From IMG/VR virus record IMGVR_UViG_3300037541_000632, positions 1 to 64,000 of that record: 64,000 nucleotides of DNA; one strand, written 5' to 3'. Source of the DNA: a virus. The notes under the pieces were generated by a model that had not been told where the DNA came from, made no database searches, and worked only from the letters and a program-made list of their open reading frames with translations. Numbering within the stretch: the stretch's first letter is position 1; every line of letters begins with the position of its first letter. Positions 23,668-31,132 of this stretch are shown here, in pieces. The position numbers and the translations under genes were made by a program.

Positions 23668-23875
23668 ATGATTTCACTAGGTCTTTGATTGAATTCCAAA
23701 CAGAATACTGAACAGAATTCCAAACAGAATTATTAACAGAATTCCAAACAGAATTCCAAACAGAATAATAAACAGAATCCCAAACAGAATTATCAACAGA
23801 ATCAAGAACAGAATCCCAAACAGAATTACGAACAGAATTACGAACAGAATTATAAACAGAATCTTTAAGTGTCAT
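23657..23875 (-). CDS. Tetrapeptide-repeat protein, array 1 unit 1
   Basis: 72 aa, first unit translated. Its ATG overlaps the stop of the upstream conserved phage gene in a GCATGA arrangement, so the whole array is coupled to that gene. It starts MTLKDSVYNSVRNSV and ends KDLVKSYDT. The fold is unknown; a period of four residues with Val at a fixed position could give a helix with one drifting apolar stripe or a beta solenoid. Confidence 0.75.
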   Translation of the reverse strand: MTLKDSVYNSVRNSVRNSVWDSVLDSVDNSVWDSVYYSVWNSVWNSVNNSVWNSVQYSVWNSIKDLVKSYDT

Positions 23876-24444
23876 GCGCTTATCCAGTCAGGTTTATTCT
23901 GTATCCACTTATGTAAGTGCTGTTTACCTGCTATGTAAAAATTACGATAGGCCTGCACCGAGTCTTCGCATTTAAATTCATCAGGCATCGCCTGCGCAAA
24001 TTCCGTTATAGATCCTTCAGGTACAAGACTATGCTGTAAATTTAGTTGAACCCAATTAATAAAAGGAATGCAGAAATGCTGTGCGGGCGCGCTATTAACA
24101 ATATCCGGGGCGTGAGGCTTACCTTCCTCTTTTAATTTAAGCAGCTCTTGTGCTTTCAGCCTATAACGCTGAATTCTTTCTGTATCCATGGCAAATGCAT
24201 GTGCAATTAACCACCTCATATTCTCCCGGGATACGCGGACCCATTTACTGCAGGGATGGTTGTAATGCGCGTATTTACGCACTGTACCTGCCTGAGTCCT
24301 AGGACAAGTCTCGTCAGCCAACTGCTCCGGTGAAAAGCAGTTGGCTAACATCTGAGCAGATTCCAATACCATTTTCACGACATGGGAATCTACAAGGTGT
24401 CTCGCCGACTTGACGGGGCACCTGTAAATTGCGAAGATATTCAT
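23872..24444 (-). CDS. Conserved phage protein (VDSHVVKM…MPDEFK family)
   Basis: 190 aa. Landmarks are RCPVKSARHLVDSHVVKMVL, HYNHPCSKWVRVSRENMRWL, FAQAMPDEFK and AYRNFYIAGK. This family is frequent in large phages and has been compared with pyrimidine-dimer glycosylase-like proteins, but activity is not established. It directly precedes array 1 and overlaps the upstream gene by 4 nt. Confidence 0.7.
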   Translation of the reverse strand: MNIFAIYRCPVKSARHLVDSHVVKMVLESAQMLANCFSPEQLADETCPRTQAGTVRKYAHYNHPCSKWVRVSRENMRWLIAHAFAMDTERIQRYRLKAQELLKLKEEGKPHAPDIVNSAPAQHFCIPFINWVQLNLQHSLVPEGSITEFAQAMPDEFKCEDSVQAYRNFYIAGKQHLHKWIQNKPDWISA

Positions 24445-24707
24445 TTAGCAAATTCTTTTGCCTTATCCCACTTTAACCAGACTCGAGGTCTTTCATCCTC
24501 GATATAATCAGAGAAATCATTTAAATCTCTCTCATCCTGCACATAGGCAGCGGCTTGAAATAAACCGTTGTCTACAACACAGACAAGGTTCTCTTCCCAT
24601 TCTTTGGGAGCGTCTGGAAGCAATATAGCTCCAGCTTTAATTAAATCTTCATCCTTATCAAGATATTTCAGCGGACCTGAAGGTGTGTGATTGATATACT
24701 TACCCAT
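24441..24707 (-). CDS. Conserved small phage protein
   Basis: 88 aa, MGKYINHTPSGPLKYLDKDE…LVCVVDNGLFQAAAYVQDER…RVWLKWDKAKEFAK. The MGKYIN start and C-terminal WLxxDKAKExA are typical of a phage family of unknown function. Coupled to the next gene by ATGA. Confidence 0.65.
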   Translation of the reverse strand: MGKYINHTPSGPLKYLDKDEDLIKAGAILLPDAPKEWEENLVCVVDNGLFQAAAYVQDERDLNDFSDYIEDERPRVWLKWDKAKEFAK

Positions 24708-24713
24708 ACAATA

Positions 24714-25406
24714 CTATATAACACTAATACCCACATCTGTTGCATTGACTGATTCACCGGTATCTGGAGTAGACACCGCCTCTTCCTTATTACCTTTAGC
24801 CCTTGAAGGCTTCACTTCACCTTTACGCTCCCAAGCATTTCTACAGTAAAGTATAACATGTTTTGGTTGTAAGATTTCAGGAGGTTCTACAATAGTACTT
24901 GTGTAGCCGTGCGCGTACTTAACAGTTTTAACTTTTCCGGCGTTAGAATTTTTTACACTTATAGGTAAAAGTCTACGCCCACAAATTCTAAAAGAACGAG
25001 ATTTAGGGAAAATCTGATTCTCATGCATATCAATAGTAAAATAAACCTGCCCTCTTACAAAGTTACGTTGCCTTCCCAGCACATTAAATGCACAAGAAAT
25101 TCTATTATTTTCGCTTACCATAGTTATATTTAATACACCTCCGTAACTAACAGCGGCGTGATTAATTTTTACTTTTAACAATTTCATGAAGAAGTAATCC
25201 ATAGTTTTTGGATTATCCTCATTAAGGATCATTGTAGCGATTTCTCGAGCGGTGAAGTTTCTTGCAAACATTGAACTTTTTATTTGTTCTATTCCTTGGG
25301 ATATATACAAACTAATGTTATTTATATAAATTTTAGAAACATTTTCTTTTACTAATCCAAATTTATTTAAAATATAAGAAGATAATTTGGCACTGTTAAA
25401 TGTCAT
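24714..25406 (-). CDS. Hypothetical protein
   Basis: 230 aa. Helical N-terminus, a beta-rich middle (SYGGVLNITMVSENNRISCA) with several basic residues (RSFRICGRRLLP), and a low-complexity tail (TPDTGESVNATDVG). No family recognised; nucleic-acid binding is possible from the charge. Confidence 0.5.
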   Translation of the reverse strand: MTFNSAKLSSYILNKFGLVKENVSKIYINNISLYISQGIEQIKSSMFARNFTAREIATMILNEDNPKTMDYFFMKLLKVKINHAAVSYGGVLNITMVSENNRISCAFNVLGRQRNFVRGQVYFTIDMHENQIFPKSRSFRICGRRLLPISVKNSNAGKVKTVKYAHGYTSTIVEPPEILQPKHVILYCRNAWERKGEVKPSRAKGNKEEAVSTPDTGESVNATDVGISVI

Positions 25407-25411
25407 GCTTT

Positions 25412-25786
25412 TTAGGATTTATAATCAATAGACTCTATAAGATTATAAAAAGGAACTAACTTTACACTGTAACCAGCATCTAATAGCTTATTAAACATTT
25501 CTTCTGCAGCTAAGACATTATGCGAATGCACTACTATTTTATTAATTGATTTAGTGCGTGGCTGCTCGCAAAGATAACGCACAACCTCCATACCGCAGTC
25601 TTCCCGGGAAGAGTTGACGTAAGCCTCGCCTCCTAAATCATGGTCCAGGAATAACCAGTCAATATTTATGCTATCCTTTATTAGTTTAATACACTGTTCC
25701 GCAGTCTCAGCACGAACAGCTTGTGGTATCTTGGATTGGAATTTATACCACCGTTGATGGTCATCATCTAAAAAAATAATTCTCAT
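25412..25786 (-). CDS. Cyclic-phosphate processing receiver-like (cREC) protein
   Basis: 124 aa. FLDDDHQRW (residues 5-13), FLDHDLGGEA (46-55), a GMEVVRYL helix and the IVVHSHN motif (84-90) match the small cREC receiver-like domain found in phages and defence loci. That family is proposed to act on cyclic nucleotides or cyclic phosphates, and phage members could counter cyclic-oligonucleotide defence signalling. Coupled to the next gene by 4 nt. Confidence 0.65.
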   Translation of the reverse strand: MRIIFLDDDHQRWYKFQSKIPQAVRAETAEQCIKLIKDSINIDWLFLDHDLGGEAYVNSSREDCGMEVVRYLCEQPRTKSINKIVVHSHNVLAAEEMFNKLLDAGYSVKLVPFYNLIESIDYKS

Positions 25787-26367
25787 AGTTTAAAAGCAAC
25801 TTTCTGTAACCAGTTATTAAATTTTTCTAACTTATAATGAATGGATAACAATACTTTACTAATAGCACGCGCTACCTTACCCCGAAAGGTTTTATAGTAA
25901 GCAGCGTCCGCTTCCATGATTTTCATTATCTCATTATTGCGCTCAATCCTAGGAGTCGGATCTTTTTCTTCGTATTCAATGCATTCCATACTAACTAGAA
26001 CACCATTCACTAATTTAACTTTTAGCTCAATTGAAATATCGATGGTGTCGCTATTGTAATAATCATATAGACAAATTGTATCAGTAATTAATTCAGGATT
26101 ACAGCTTCTAGCTGTTTCATTAAAATGAAAACCGAAGATTTCATTTGGGTTTTCATTTTTAACAAACTCTCCTTCCACCTCGTCTTTATGAAACATATAC
26201 GCACCATCCACATTTTTAAAATGGTAGGTTTGTAGTGCGTTATATAAATCTTTTGTTTGAAAGTCAGTGACTTCGTGCTTGAGTAAACTCGCATATTTTT
26301 GAATGCATGTGTCCTCCTGAGCTTTCAGAAGTTCAACTGGAACATGGACTGTGTCGTACATTCCCAT
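25783..26367 (-). CDS. Conserved phage protein (MGMYDTV family)
   Basis: 194 aa. The start MGMYDTVHVP, the EVTDFQTKDLYN segment and the DGAYMF box match a common phage family of unknown function. The C-terminal amphipathic helices (KVARAISKVLLSIHYKLEKF) are an extension with possible membrane contact. Confidence 0.6.
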   Translation of the reverse strand: MGMYDTVHVPVELLKAQEDTCIQKYASLLKHEVTDFQTKDLYNALQTYHFKNVDGAYMFHKDEVEGEFVKNENPNEIFGFHFNETARSCNPELITDTICLYDYYNSDTIDISIELKVKLVNGVLVSMECIEYEEKDPTPRIERNNEIMKIMEADAAYYKTFRGKVARAISKVLLSIHYKLEKFNNWLQKVAFKL

Positions 26368-26371
26368 AATT

Positions 26372-26830
26372 TTATGCTTCTATTTGTTCTGGTAAGTTAA
26401 GGATTTTCATGAAGGATTCATAAGCCATATGTCTGACTTTATCCTTCACACATGAGAAACCTTCACGCGCATCGATGTCATACTCCAATGCAGTGTACAG
26501 CAGAGGCAACATTTTGAGCATGTAATAAACACGGTTACTCATAACATAATTATCTCTGGACCTATCCATAAGACCTTTCTCTTCCAGAATATCTATAGTA
26601 TTTAATAATACTTCAGTCATTTGATGATTTGCCTCATCCAGGATTCCTCTCAATCCTTTATGACTTGCTTCAAACATTTTAGAATAAGCATCGCTCTTTT
26701 TACTTTCCTCTTTTGCCTGAGTACAAAGAGCATCAATAACTGAAGCAATATCCTGCTCAGTAATTTTAGAAACAGTAGCTACTGCTTCATTTAAGAATTC
26801 TTGTCTTGTTTTTGGGATTTCAGTTTCCAT
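26372..26830 (-). CDS. Hypothetical helical protein
   Basis: 152 aa from ATG 26830, which lies just after the stop of the upstream Zn-finger gene; longer reading would run inside that gene. All-helical, no membrane segment, no recognised family. Confidence 0.5.
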   Translation of the reverse strand: METEIPKTRQEFLNEAVATVSKITEQDIASVIDALCTQAKEESKKSDAYSKMFEASHKGLRGILDEANHQMTEVLLNTIDILEEKGLMDRSRDNYVMSNRVYYMLKMLPLLYTALEYDIDAREGFSCVKDKVRHMAYESFMKILNLPEQIEA

Positions 26831-26834
26831 GCTG

Positions 26835-27056
26835 TTATTGGTATGCGCTACCGGGCTGTCCTGGTTCATTGCTGTTTGTGCAGGCGAGGCTGTGGTCAGT
26901 AACATGCGGGCAGCGTTTATTACCGCATGTGCTACACACTACCATCCACCACGCGTGTGGATTACATTTTCTACAACTACAATCCGGATTTGGTATTACC
27001 TTATCCGGATTGAGCTTGTAATAAAAAGGATCGCTTTCTTTTAGCTGTTCACTCAT
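26835..27056 (-). CDS. Small phage zinc-ribbon protein
   Basis: 73 aa. The core NPHAWWMVVCSTCGNKRCPH followed by TDHSLACTNSNEPGQPGSAY is a well-known phage mini-protein with CxxC…CPH…C metal ligands. An extra CSCRKC precedes it. Function unknown. Confidence 0.75.
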   Translation of the reverse strand: MSEQLKESDPFYYKLNPDKVIPNPDCSCRKCNPHAWWMVVCSTCGNKRCPHVTDHSLACTNSNEPGQPGSAYQ

Positions 27057-27297
27057 CTATTTCAGATATTGTATATTGATCTGCAGCCCAACAAATATAA
27101 GGAGCGCGTCCCGTATGTCTGAAGGCAGTTAAATCATCAGCATCATCAGCATTCCATTCCTTAACATCTTTAGTGACGTTAGTAATAGAATTAGTGAAAC
27201 GGACAATCTTACCTCTAGCTAAAATGTCTTCAATAAGCTGCCGCCTGCTTTTTAGGTCAGGCGACAGATCCCGTTCTGGAACAAGTCTTGCGCTCAT
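27049..27297 (-). CDS. Conserved small phage protein
   Basis: 82 aa, with EDILARGKIVRFTNSITNVT, DVKEWNADDADDLTAFRHTG and PYICWAADQYTISEI. It overlaps the next gene by 8 nt. Function unknown. Confidence 0.55.
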   Translation of the reverse strand: MSARLVPERDLSPDLKSRRQLIEDILARGKIVRFTNSITNVTKDVKEWNADDADDLTAFRHTGRAPYICWAADQYTISEIDE

Positions 27298-27719
27298 TAT
27301 ACTAAATATTTATCTTTAAATTCGGTTACTTCATCTTTCAGCTTATGCCAGTAAGTGGTTGACTCAACCATCCAGCATTGCTCATCAGGAAATGTAGCTA
27401 GCTGTTGAGCCGCATGATGCAAAGAAAAAAGACATGCACAAAGCGCAAGGTTCTTAGCAGCATCCCGCAGTGTTTTAAACTTAATGTCCATACCTAAACT
27501 TATGTCTTCTGGGATAGCGGGTATATTGACATGAATCGAGTATGTAGACTCACAAAATTCAATACTACAACTAATTCCTCTTTTGATAGTAATTCTATAC
27601 TCATCATCTCTGCCCAGACCATTTAAAGTTCTGGCAAATATGACAGTGGCTTTTTGTAAAAACTCTTCGTCACTCAAACTTGAATTATCTTCAATTATTT
27701 TATCTTTCATATTCTTCAT
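27297..27719 (-). CDS. Hypothetical protein
   Basis: 140 aa from the likely Met at 27719 (27710 and 27749 are alternatives). A beta-rich middle (RITIKRGISCSIEFCESTYS) and a C-terminal helical segment with CACLFSLHHAAQQL. No family recognised; it overlaps the upstream gene. Confidence 0.5.
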   Translation of the reverse strand: MKNMKDKIIEDNSSLSDEEFLQKATVIFARTLNGLGRDDEYRITIKRGISCSIEFCESTYSIHVNIPAIPEDISLGMDIKFKTLRDAAKNLALCACLFSLHHAAQQLATFPDEQCWMVESTTYWHKLKDEVTEFKDKYLV

Positions 27720-28197
27720 GCTTAACTGATACAATATATTTTCTACCAAGACAATTGTGTATAATGTATTTGCTTTTATTAATTGTAGTCCCGTTTATAA
27801 GAGATATACCTGTTGAGTCAGGTAATTCTACTCTTTCATATAACACATAATCAAGCTTCCTTCCATTCCAGGCAGATTTATAGGGTCTTTTACCCCACAC
27901 TAAATCAGCCCGTTTGCAGTATCTACAAGTTACCAAAGCTGAGTTAGCGCTGCATTTGTTTAGAGCAGATTTTACTCGTGCATTCCAAGAACGTATATAA
28001 TTATTTAAAGACGCTCTTCTTTTTGTGATGCTCTCGTCTATCACTGGATGCCCATAAGATATAGGATGAATGTATTGACCATTACAACCGCACGTTTTAT
28101 AAAAAGTAGATGGAAATTCGTCGGAAGGCCAAGGTGAAAATGTAGGCAATTTATTACAACGCCAACACGGTAAAATTTCTAATTCTTTAGGTTTCAT
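27700..28197 (-). CDS. Lar-like zinc-binding protein
   Basis: 165 aa. The N-terminus LPCWRCNKLPTFSPWPSDEF…CGCNG…RSWNAR follows the layout of restriction-alleviation (Lar) type proteins (CxxC…W…WNxR). A second CRYCKRAD motif and a C-terminal beta domain follow. Whether it affects host restriction cannot be told. Confidence 0.5.
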   Translation of the reverse strand: MKPKELEILPCWRCNKLPTFSPWPSDEFPSTFYKTCGCNGQYIHPISYGHPVIDESITKRRASLNNYIRSWNARVKSALNKCSANSALVTCRYCKRADLVWGKRPYKSAWNGRKLDYVLYERVELPDSTGISLINGTTINKSKYIIHNCLGRKYIVSVKHEEYER

Positions 28198-28200
28198 AAA

Positions 28201-28473
28201 TTAATCTTTTATTTTATCTAAAAGATACTCAGCCAGTTCTTTAGCTTTATCTTTATCTATAATTACTTGATCACCATATGGGCTGTCTTTTGTGAGGATA
28301 CGCCATATCCAGCGAAGCTTAGTTTTCCAGCTGGGTTTACTGCTAGCCTGAAGAGTCCATATAGAAACATCAAAATGCTCGAATTCATGATAATAGTCCA
28401 AGCGAATAAATTCACTGTGACAATCACACTTAATAAACTTCTCGTTAGATTTTATAGGAGGGTCCTGAGTCAT
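28201..28473 (-). CDS. Conserved small phage protein
   Basis: 90 aa from ATG 28473. FIKCDCHSEFIRLDY, VSIWTLQASSKPSWKTKLRW and an IDKDKAKELAEYLLDKI tail fit a common phage pattern (KCxC…SIW…LRYAWRIL…DAxxLAxFL). Function unknown. Confidence 0.65.
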   Translation of the reverse strand: MTQDPPIKSNEKFIKCDCHSEFIRLDYYHEFEHFDVSIWTLQASSKPSWKTKLRWIWRILTKDSPYGDQVIIDKDKAKELAEYLLDKIKD

Positions 28474-28475
28474 AA

Positions 28476-28847
28476 TTACCAACGTTGAGGGTTATATTGG
28501 TTAGCGTATCTCTGCTTATTAATAGCTTTGAATTTTTCAGGAGATACTCCTGAAGCAACACAAGCCGTAAGTAATGGCAGTCCTTTATTATAAATTTCCA
28601 AAGCTCTATTGATCTGCTGGTCTGTAGGATGTTTACTAAACAACCGGGAATAGGCTTTGCAAGTATCTAAATCGCAAGCAACTGCTGCGTCATGTATACT
28701 TAATCCTTTAATTAGGATAAGGTTCGAGAGAATATTTTTCTCAGCTACGGCCTGCGAAAAACAATCTGTTTTAGGTTTCTTTGCATAAATAACTCTTTTT
28801 CTTTTACTTCTAACTCTTGTCTTTGGTTTTGTAGTTGTCTCAGTCAT
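28476..28847 (-). CDS. Putative HTH-type DNA-binding protein
   Basis: 123 aa with a strongly basic start (TKPKTRVRSKRKRVIYAKKP) and two helix-turn-helix-like segments, GLSIHDAAVACDLDTCKAYS and GLPLLTACVASGVSPEKFKA. DNA binding is inferred from this pattern only. Confidence 0.5.
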   Translation of the reverse strand: MTETTTKPKTRVRSKRKRVIYAKKPKTDCFSQAVAEKNILSNLILIKGLSIHDAAVACDLDTCKAYSRLFSKHPTDQQINRALEIYNKGLPLLTACVASGVSPEKFKAINKQRYANQYNPQRW

Positions 28848-28874
28848 GATTTGTTTTGTTTTGAATTTGTTTTA

Positions 28875-29018
28875 TTAACCGAACGGATTAAAATTTCTAG
28901 CCCAGTAAAGCAGAGCCAGAAATACAATTACAGCTACGGAGAATACTCCGCTAAAATAACCACCCCAAAAGGTTCCATTAAGGAGCCAGTCCGGGATCTC
29001 GAGTGTTAATGCTAACAT
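28875..29018 (-). CDS. Small single-pass membrane protein
   Basis: 47 aa, with PDWLLNGTFWGGYFSGVFSV then AVIVFLALLYWARNFN, one transmembrane helix. This WLxxGxFWxGxxxG pattern recurs as a small phage membrane protein. It lies snugly between its neighbours. Confidence 0.6.
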   Translation of the reverse strand: MLALTLEIPDWLLNGTFWGGYFSGVFSVAVIVFLALLYWARNFNPFG

Positions 29019-29019
29019 A

Positions 29020-29457
29020 TTAGTGTTTTAATAGTTCAGGGTTCTCAAAGATATTGCCAATGATTTCTGCTTCTCCAAGCCACAATGCATGTTCTCCGTG
29101 TGTAAATGCCGCATACTCTTCTGAGTACGAGATTGCTTCAGTGACTTCTTGATCCACATATTTGCAGGTAAGAATGTCACCTTCATAAATGTCATTACCG
29201 TTTTTATCTTTTAGTCCAGTGTATTGCTGGATGACGTATCTTGGTTCTTTGACGAATTTTGTTCCTTCAAGATAATAATCAGCAGCAGGAGAAGCAGTAA
29301 AAGATTCTTCATGATCACCATTAAATGTTCCAACATAATCAACAAGGTTGCCTGTGAATGGGCAAATTGTCCAATTGCTGTAGCAATGAAGACTGCTGCT
29401 GTTTTCTATCCAATTTTTATATTGTTTATCCCAAATGCGGAATTTTAGTTCTCTCAT
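29020..29457 (-). CDS. YopX-domain phage protein
   Basis: 145 aa. FRIWDKQYKNWIE, QQYTGLKDKNGNDIYEGDIL and the C-terminal GNIFENPELL are the hallmarks of the YopX family, widespread in phages and prophages and of unknown function. Its ATG overlaps the stop of the small upstream gene. Confidence 0.85.
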   Translation of the reverse strand: MRELKFRIWDKQYKNWIENSSSLHCYSNWTICPFTGNLVDYVGTFNGDHEESFTASPAADYYLEGTKFVKEPRYVIQQYTGLKDKNGNDIYEGDILTCKYVDQEVTEAISYSEEYAAFTHGEHALWLGEAEIIGNIFENPELLKH

Positions 29458-29633
29458 TTATTTTGTGTAGTTAATACAAATATAACTTTATTAGTTACAG
29501 GGTTGATAGCCCATTCATGACTTAATACTTTCTTACCTTTGATTTTAAAACCTTTGACGTAGTAATCAATGACTTTAGCTAAATCTACTGCTACAGTCAT
29601 TTCATCGTATTCTTTATCTGGAGGATCGAACAT
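29454..29633 (-). CDS. Small conserved protein
   Basis: 59 aa, MFDPPDKEYDEMTVAVDLAK…SHEWAINPVTNKVIFVLTTQ. ATG at 29633, TGA overlapping the YopX start. The tail looks like a short beta hairpin seen in phage proteins. A 22-codon frame in front of it (from about 29680) may be a coupling leader. Confidence 0.55.
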   Translation of the reverse strand: MFDPPDKEYDEMTVAVDLAKVIDYYVKGFKIKGKKVLSHEWAINPVTNKVIFVLTTQNK

Positions 29634-29674
29634 AGGTTTTTATTTCAATGATGAAGGACTCTAGGTCGTTAGTG

Positions 29675-30022
29675 TCACTCATATAGTTTCAGTTGATGTA
29701 GTTTTATTTCTTTTTCAACAAGCTTGTAAGTAGGTAAATCCTCAAGGATAGGGTACCCATCATTATCTTCACCTGCCTCCTCCTGATCGTGTTGTCTGCT
29801 GTTAAAATAAAAACTACCAAACCCATACTTAATAGTTTGGTTATCCTCCTTGTGGAGCAAAGCCCAAGTATAAGGGCCATTGTATATTATAATACTATCA
29901 CGCTCTAAGCGCACTCTGCTAATCTCAAAACAGTAACCTTCATATTGAAGTACTGTGGCAGTAAATAGGAATGTAATGAATTCATCCCATCCTATTTCTT
30001 TCTCAATCATTTTATGACTCAT
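29675..30022 (-). CDS. Hypothetical protein
   Basis: 115 aa from ATG 30022 (MSHKMIEKEIGWDEF); the longer frame lies inside the upstream gene. Beta-rich middle (EISRVRLERDSIIIYNGPYT) and acidic loop (DQEEAGEDNDGYP). No family recognised. Confidence 0.5.
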   Translation of the reverse strand: MSHKMIEKEIGWDEFITFLFTATVLQYEGYCFEISRVRLERDSIIIYNGPYTWALLHKEDNQTIKYGFGSFYFNSRQHDQEEAGEDNDGYPILEDLPTYKLVEKEIKLHQLKLYE

Positions 30023-30042
30023 GTCAGTATGGTATTTTTTTA
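30020..30042. repeat. Direct repeat at gene end, copy 1 (23 bp)
   Basis: catgtcagtatggtatttt and on, identical to 30480-30502. On the minus strand both copies encode the same C-terminus, KKIPY-stop, of two adjacent unrelated proteins, and precede the next start codon. Confidence 0.8.
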
Positions 30043-30482
30043 AGCCATGCGCGGGCAGCTTCTTGTGCTGCGATCCACTTTTGCCGTGCATCCATCATTA
30101 CTTTATGTGTACAGTAAGCGTCCATTTCTTCGCGCGCAGTTTCCTCGTCGCCCCATTCTCGCTCAACTTCTCGGCGTATAGCCATGAGATCATGCGGGTA
30201 TGGATTTGCTAATAAATCAGCCACGATTTTAGCAGCTGACACTTCAACTACGGCAGGAGTATCCTCCTCTGGATCATCAACTGATCTATGGTAGCTACCC
30301 CAAAGAAAGATGGGTAGAAAAATAAGTGAACTAACCAACAAACCATGCCAGCCAGTAGCTGCAGTAAAAGCTATCATAAAAATAATAATTATACCAAGTC
30401 CCGGGTGAGTTCCGAATGTAGGTAAGTCGCAGAATGAACCTCTATACAAATGATAGAATAAGGTTTTTATTTTTTGAATCAT
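30024..30482 (-). CDS. Membrane protein with cytosolic helical tail
   Basis: 152 aa. Two adjacent transmembrane helices (GIIIIFMIAFTAATGWHGLL, VSSLIFLPIFLWG), then an acidic linker (DDPEEDTPA) and a helical domain ending WLKKIPY, the same end as the next gene upstream. Function unknown. Confidence 0.55.
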   Translation of the reverse strand: MIQKIKTLFYHLYRGSFCDLPTFGTHPGLGIIIIFMIAFTAATGWHGLLVSSLIFLPIFLWGSYHRSVDDPEEDTPAVVEVSAAKIVADLLANPYPHDLMAIRREVEREWGDEETAREEMDAYCTHKVMMDARQKWIAAQEAARAWLKKIPY

Positions 30483-30502
30483 GTCAGTATGGTATTTTTT
30501 TA
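30480..30502. repeat. Direct repeat at gene end, copy 2 (23 bp)
   Basis: Second copy, 460 bp from the first. It suggests that one of the genes was inserted or duplicated by recombination at the gene boundary. Confidence 0.8.
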
Positions 30503-30936
30503 GCTCTCAGCCAGCATATAGCTCTGGCAATTGCAGTATTGGAACATTTGTTCACACCCTGTAATGGAAGGAAGTGATCATACTCTTTCATCTCATCAGA
30601 GGTTAAAGTCTGCTCCGCATCATTCATGGCATTTAAGTTACCAGAGAAATTGGGAGGCCTGGCAGTTATCTTGCCTGAAGGACTAAACCAATGACTGCAT
30701 GGAATGTAATTAGCTTTCACCTCAGCAACTTCCTGCGTTGGTGTTTCATCAATATCCAATTTGATATACGCCACATTAGCAGGAGCATCCTTTATTACCT
30801 TTCGGACATAATTATTAAATCTGGTGTCCATGAGCCTAAGTCCTTTGACCCATGGATCCCCAAATTGCCAGGGTCTATACCCCATGGTTCTAGCTATCGC
30901 TTCATTAATCTTTCTGTTGTAGTAATCAACGTGCAT
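30484..30936 (-). CDS. Hypothetical protein
   Basis: 150 aa from ATG 30936, chosen because it overlaps the upstream stop by 11 nt. It contains GYRPWQFGDPWVKGLR, a central AYIKLDIDETPTQE and a C-terminal helical part. No family recognised. The last residues (KKIPY) come from the 23-bp direct repeat. Confidence 0.5.
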   Translation of the reverse strand: MHVDYYNRKINEAIARTMGYRPWQFGDPWVKGLRLMDTRFNNYVRKVIKDAPANVAYIKLDIDETPTQEVAEVKANYIPCSHWFSPSGKITARPPNFSGNLNAMNDAEQTLTSDEMKEYDHFLPLQGVNKCSNTAIARAICWLRAKKIPY

Positions 30937-31132
30937 AAAGCCGGGGAAGGGAATCACCTTCTAGTGATATTGTTAAACGCCACAAGTTAATAAAATAATA
31001 TGTTTTACAGTCATAGTCTATACTCCCTAAACTAAATGTGCCTTTTTTGTGTAGACACCAATCTATATGGAATTGAGTCGTAACTAATATTACCCTGTTT
31101 AAACAAGATAATATAAATTTAATCCTTTTCAT
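30926..31132 (-). CDS. Hypothetical small protein
   Basis: 68 aa, beginning MKRIKFILSCLNRVILVTTQ, then FHIDWCLHKKGTFSLGS. It overlaps the upstream gene by 14 nt and the downstream start by 11 nt, which supports translation. No family recognised. Confidence 0.4.
   Translation of the reverse strand: MKRIKFILSCLNRVILVTTQFHIDWCLHKKGTFSLGSIDYDCKTYYFINLWRLTISLEGDSLPRLYAR

Larger units (their letters stand above)
21628..23875 (-). repeat. Tetrapeptide-repeat gene array 1 (12-bp units)
   Basis: About 2.2 kb in which the motif aacagaat recurs every 12 bases. On the minus strand this reads as [N/D]-S-V-x codons, with x mostly Tyr, Trp or Arg. The array is divided into 11 regular ORFs of 60-80 codons plus a degenerate twelfth, each joined to the next by an 11-nt overlap around catgacactta. 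Units nearest the upstream gene are nearly identical, and those at the far end are diverged. No recombinase is nearby. Confidence 0.95.

Noticed and set aside
23493-23711. Plus-strand KQN/EQN-rich ORFs across the repeat arrays (also 32109-32348, 32293-32499, 31234-31692)
   Set aside because: They are the antisense reading of the 12-bp repeats, open only because the repeat lacks stops. They span unit boundaries without respect for heads and tails.
21640-23870. CRISPR array
   Set aside because: Repeat period is 12 bp with no 20-40 bp spacers, the tract is coding in one frame, and no cas genes are nearby.
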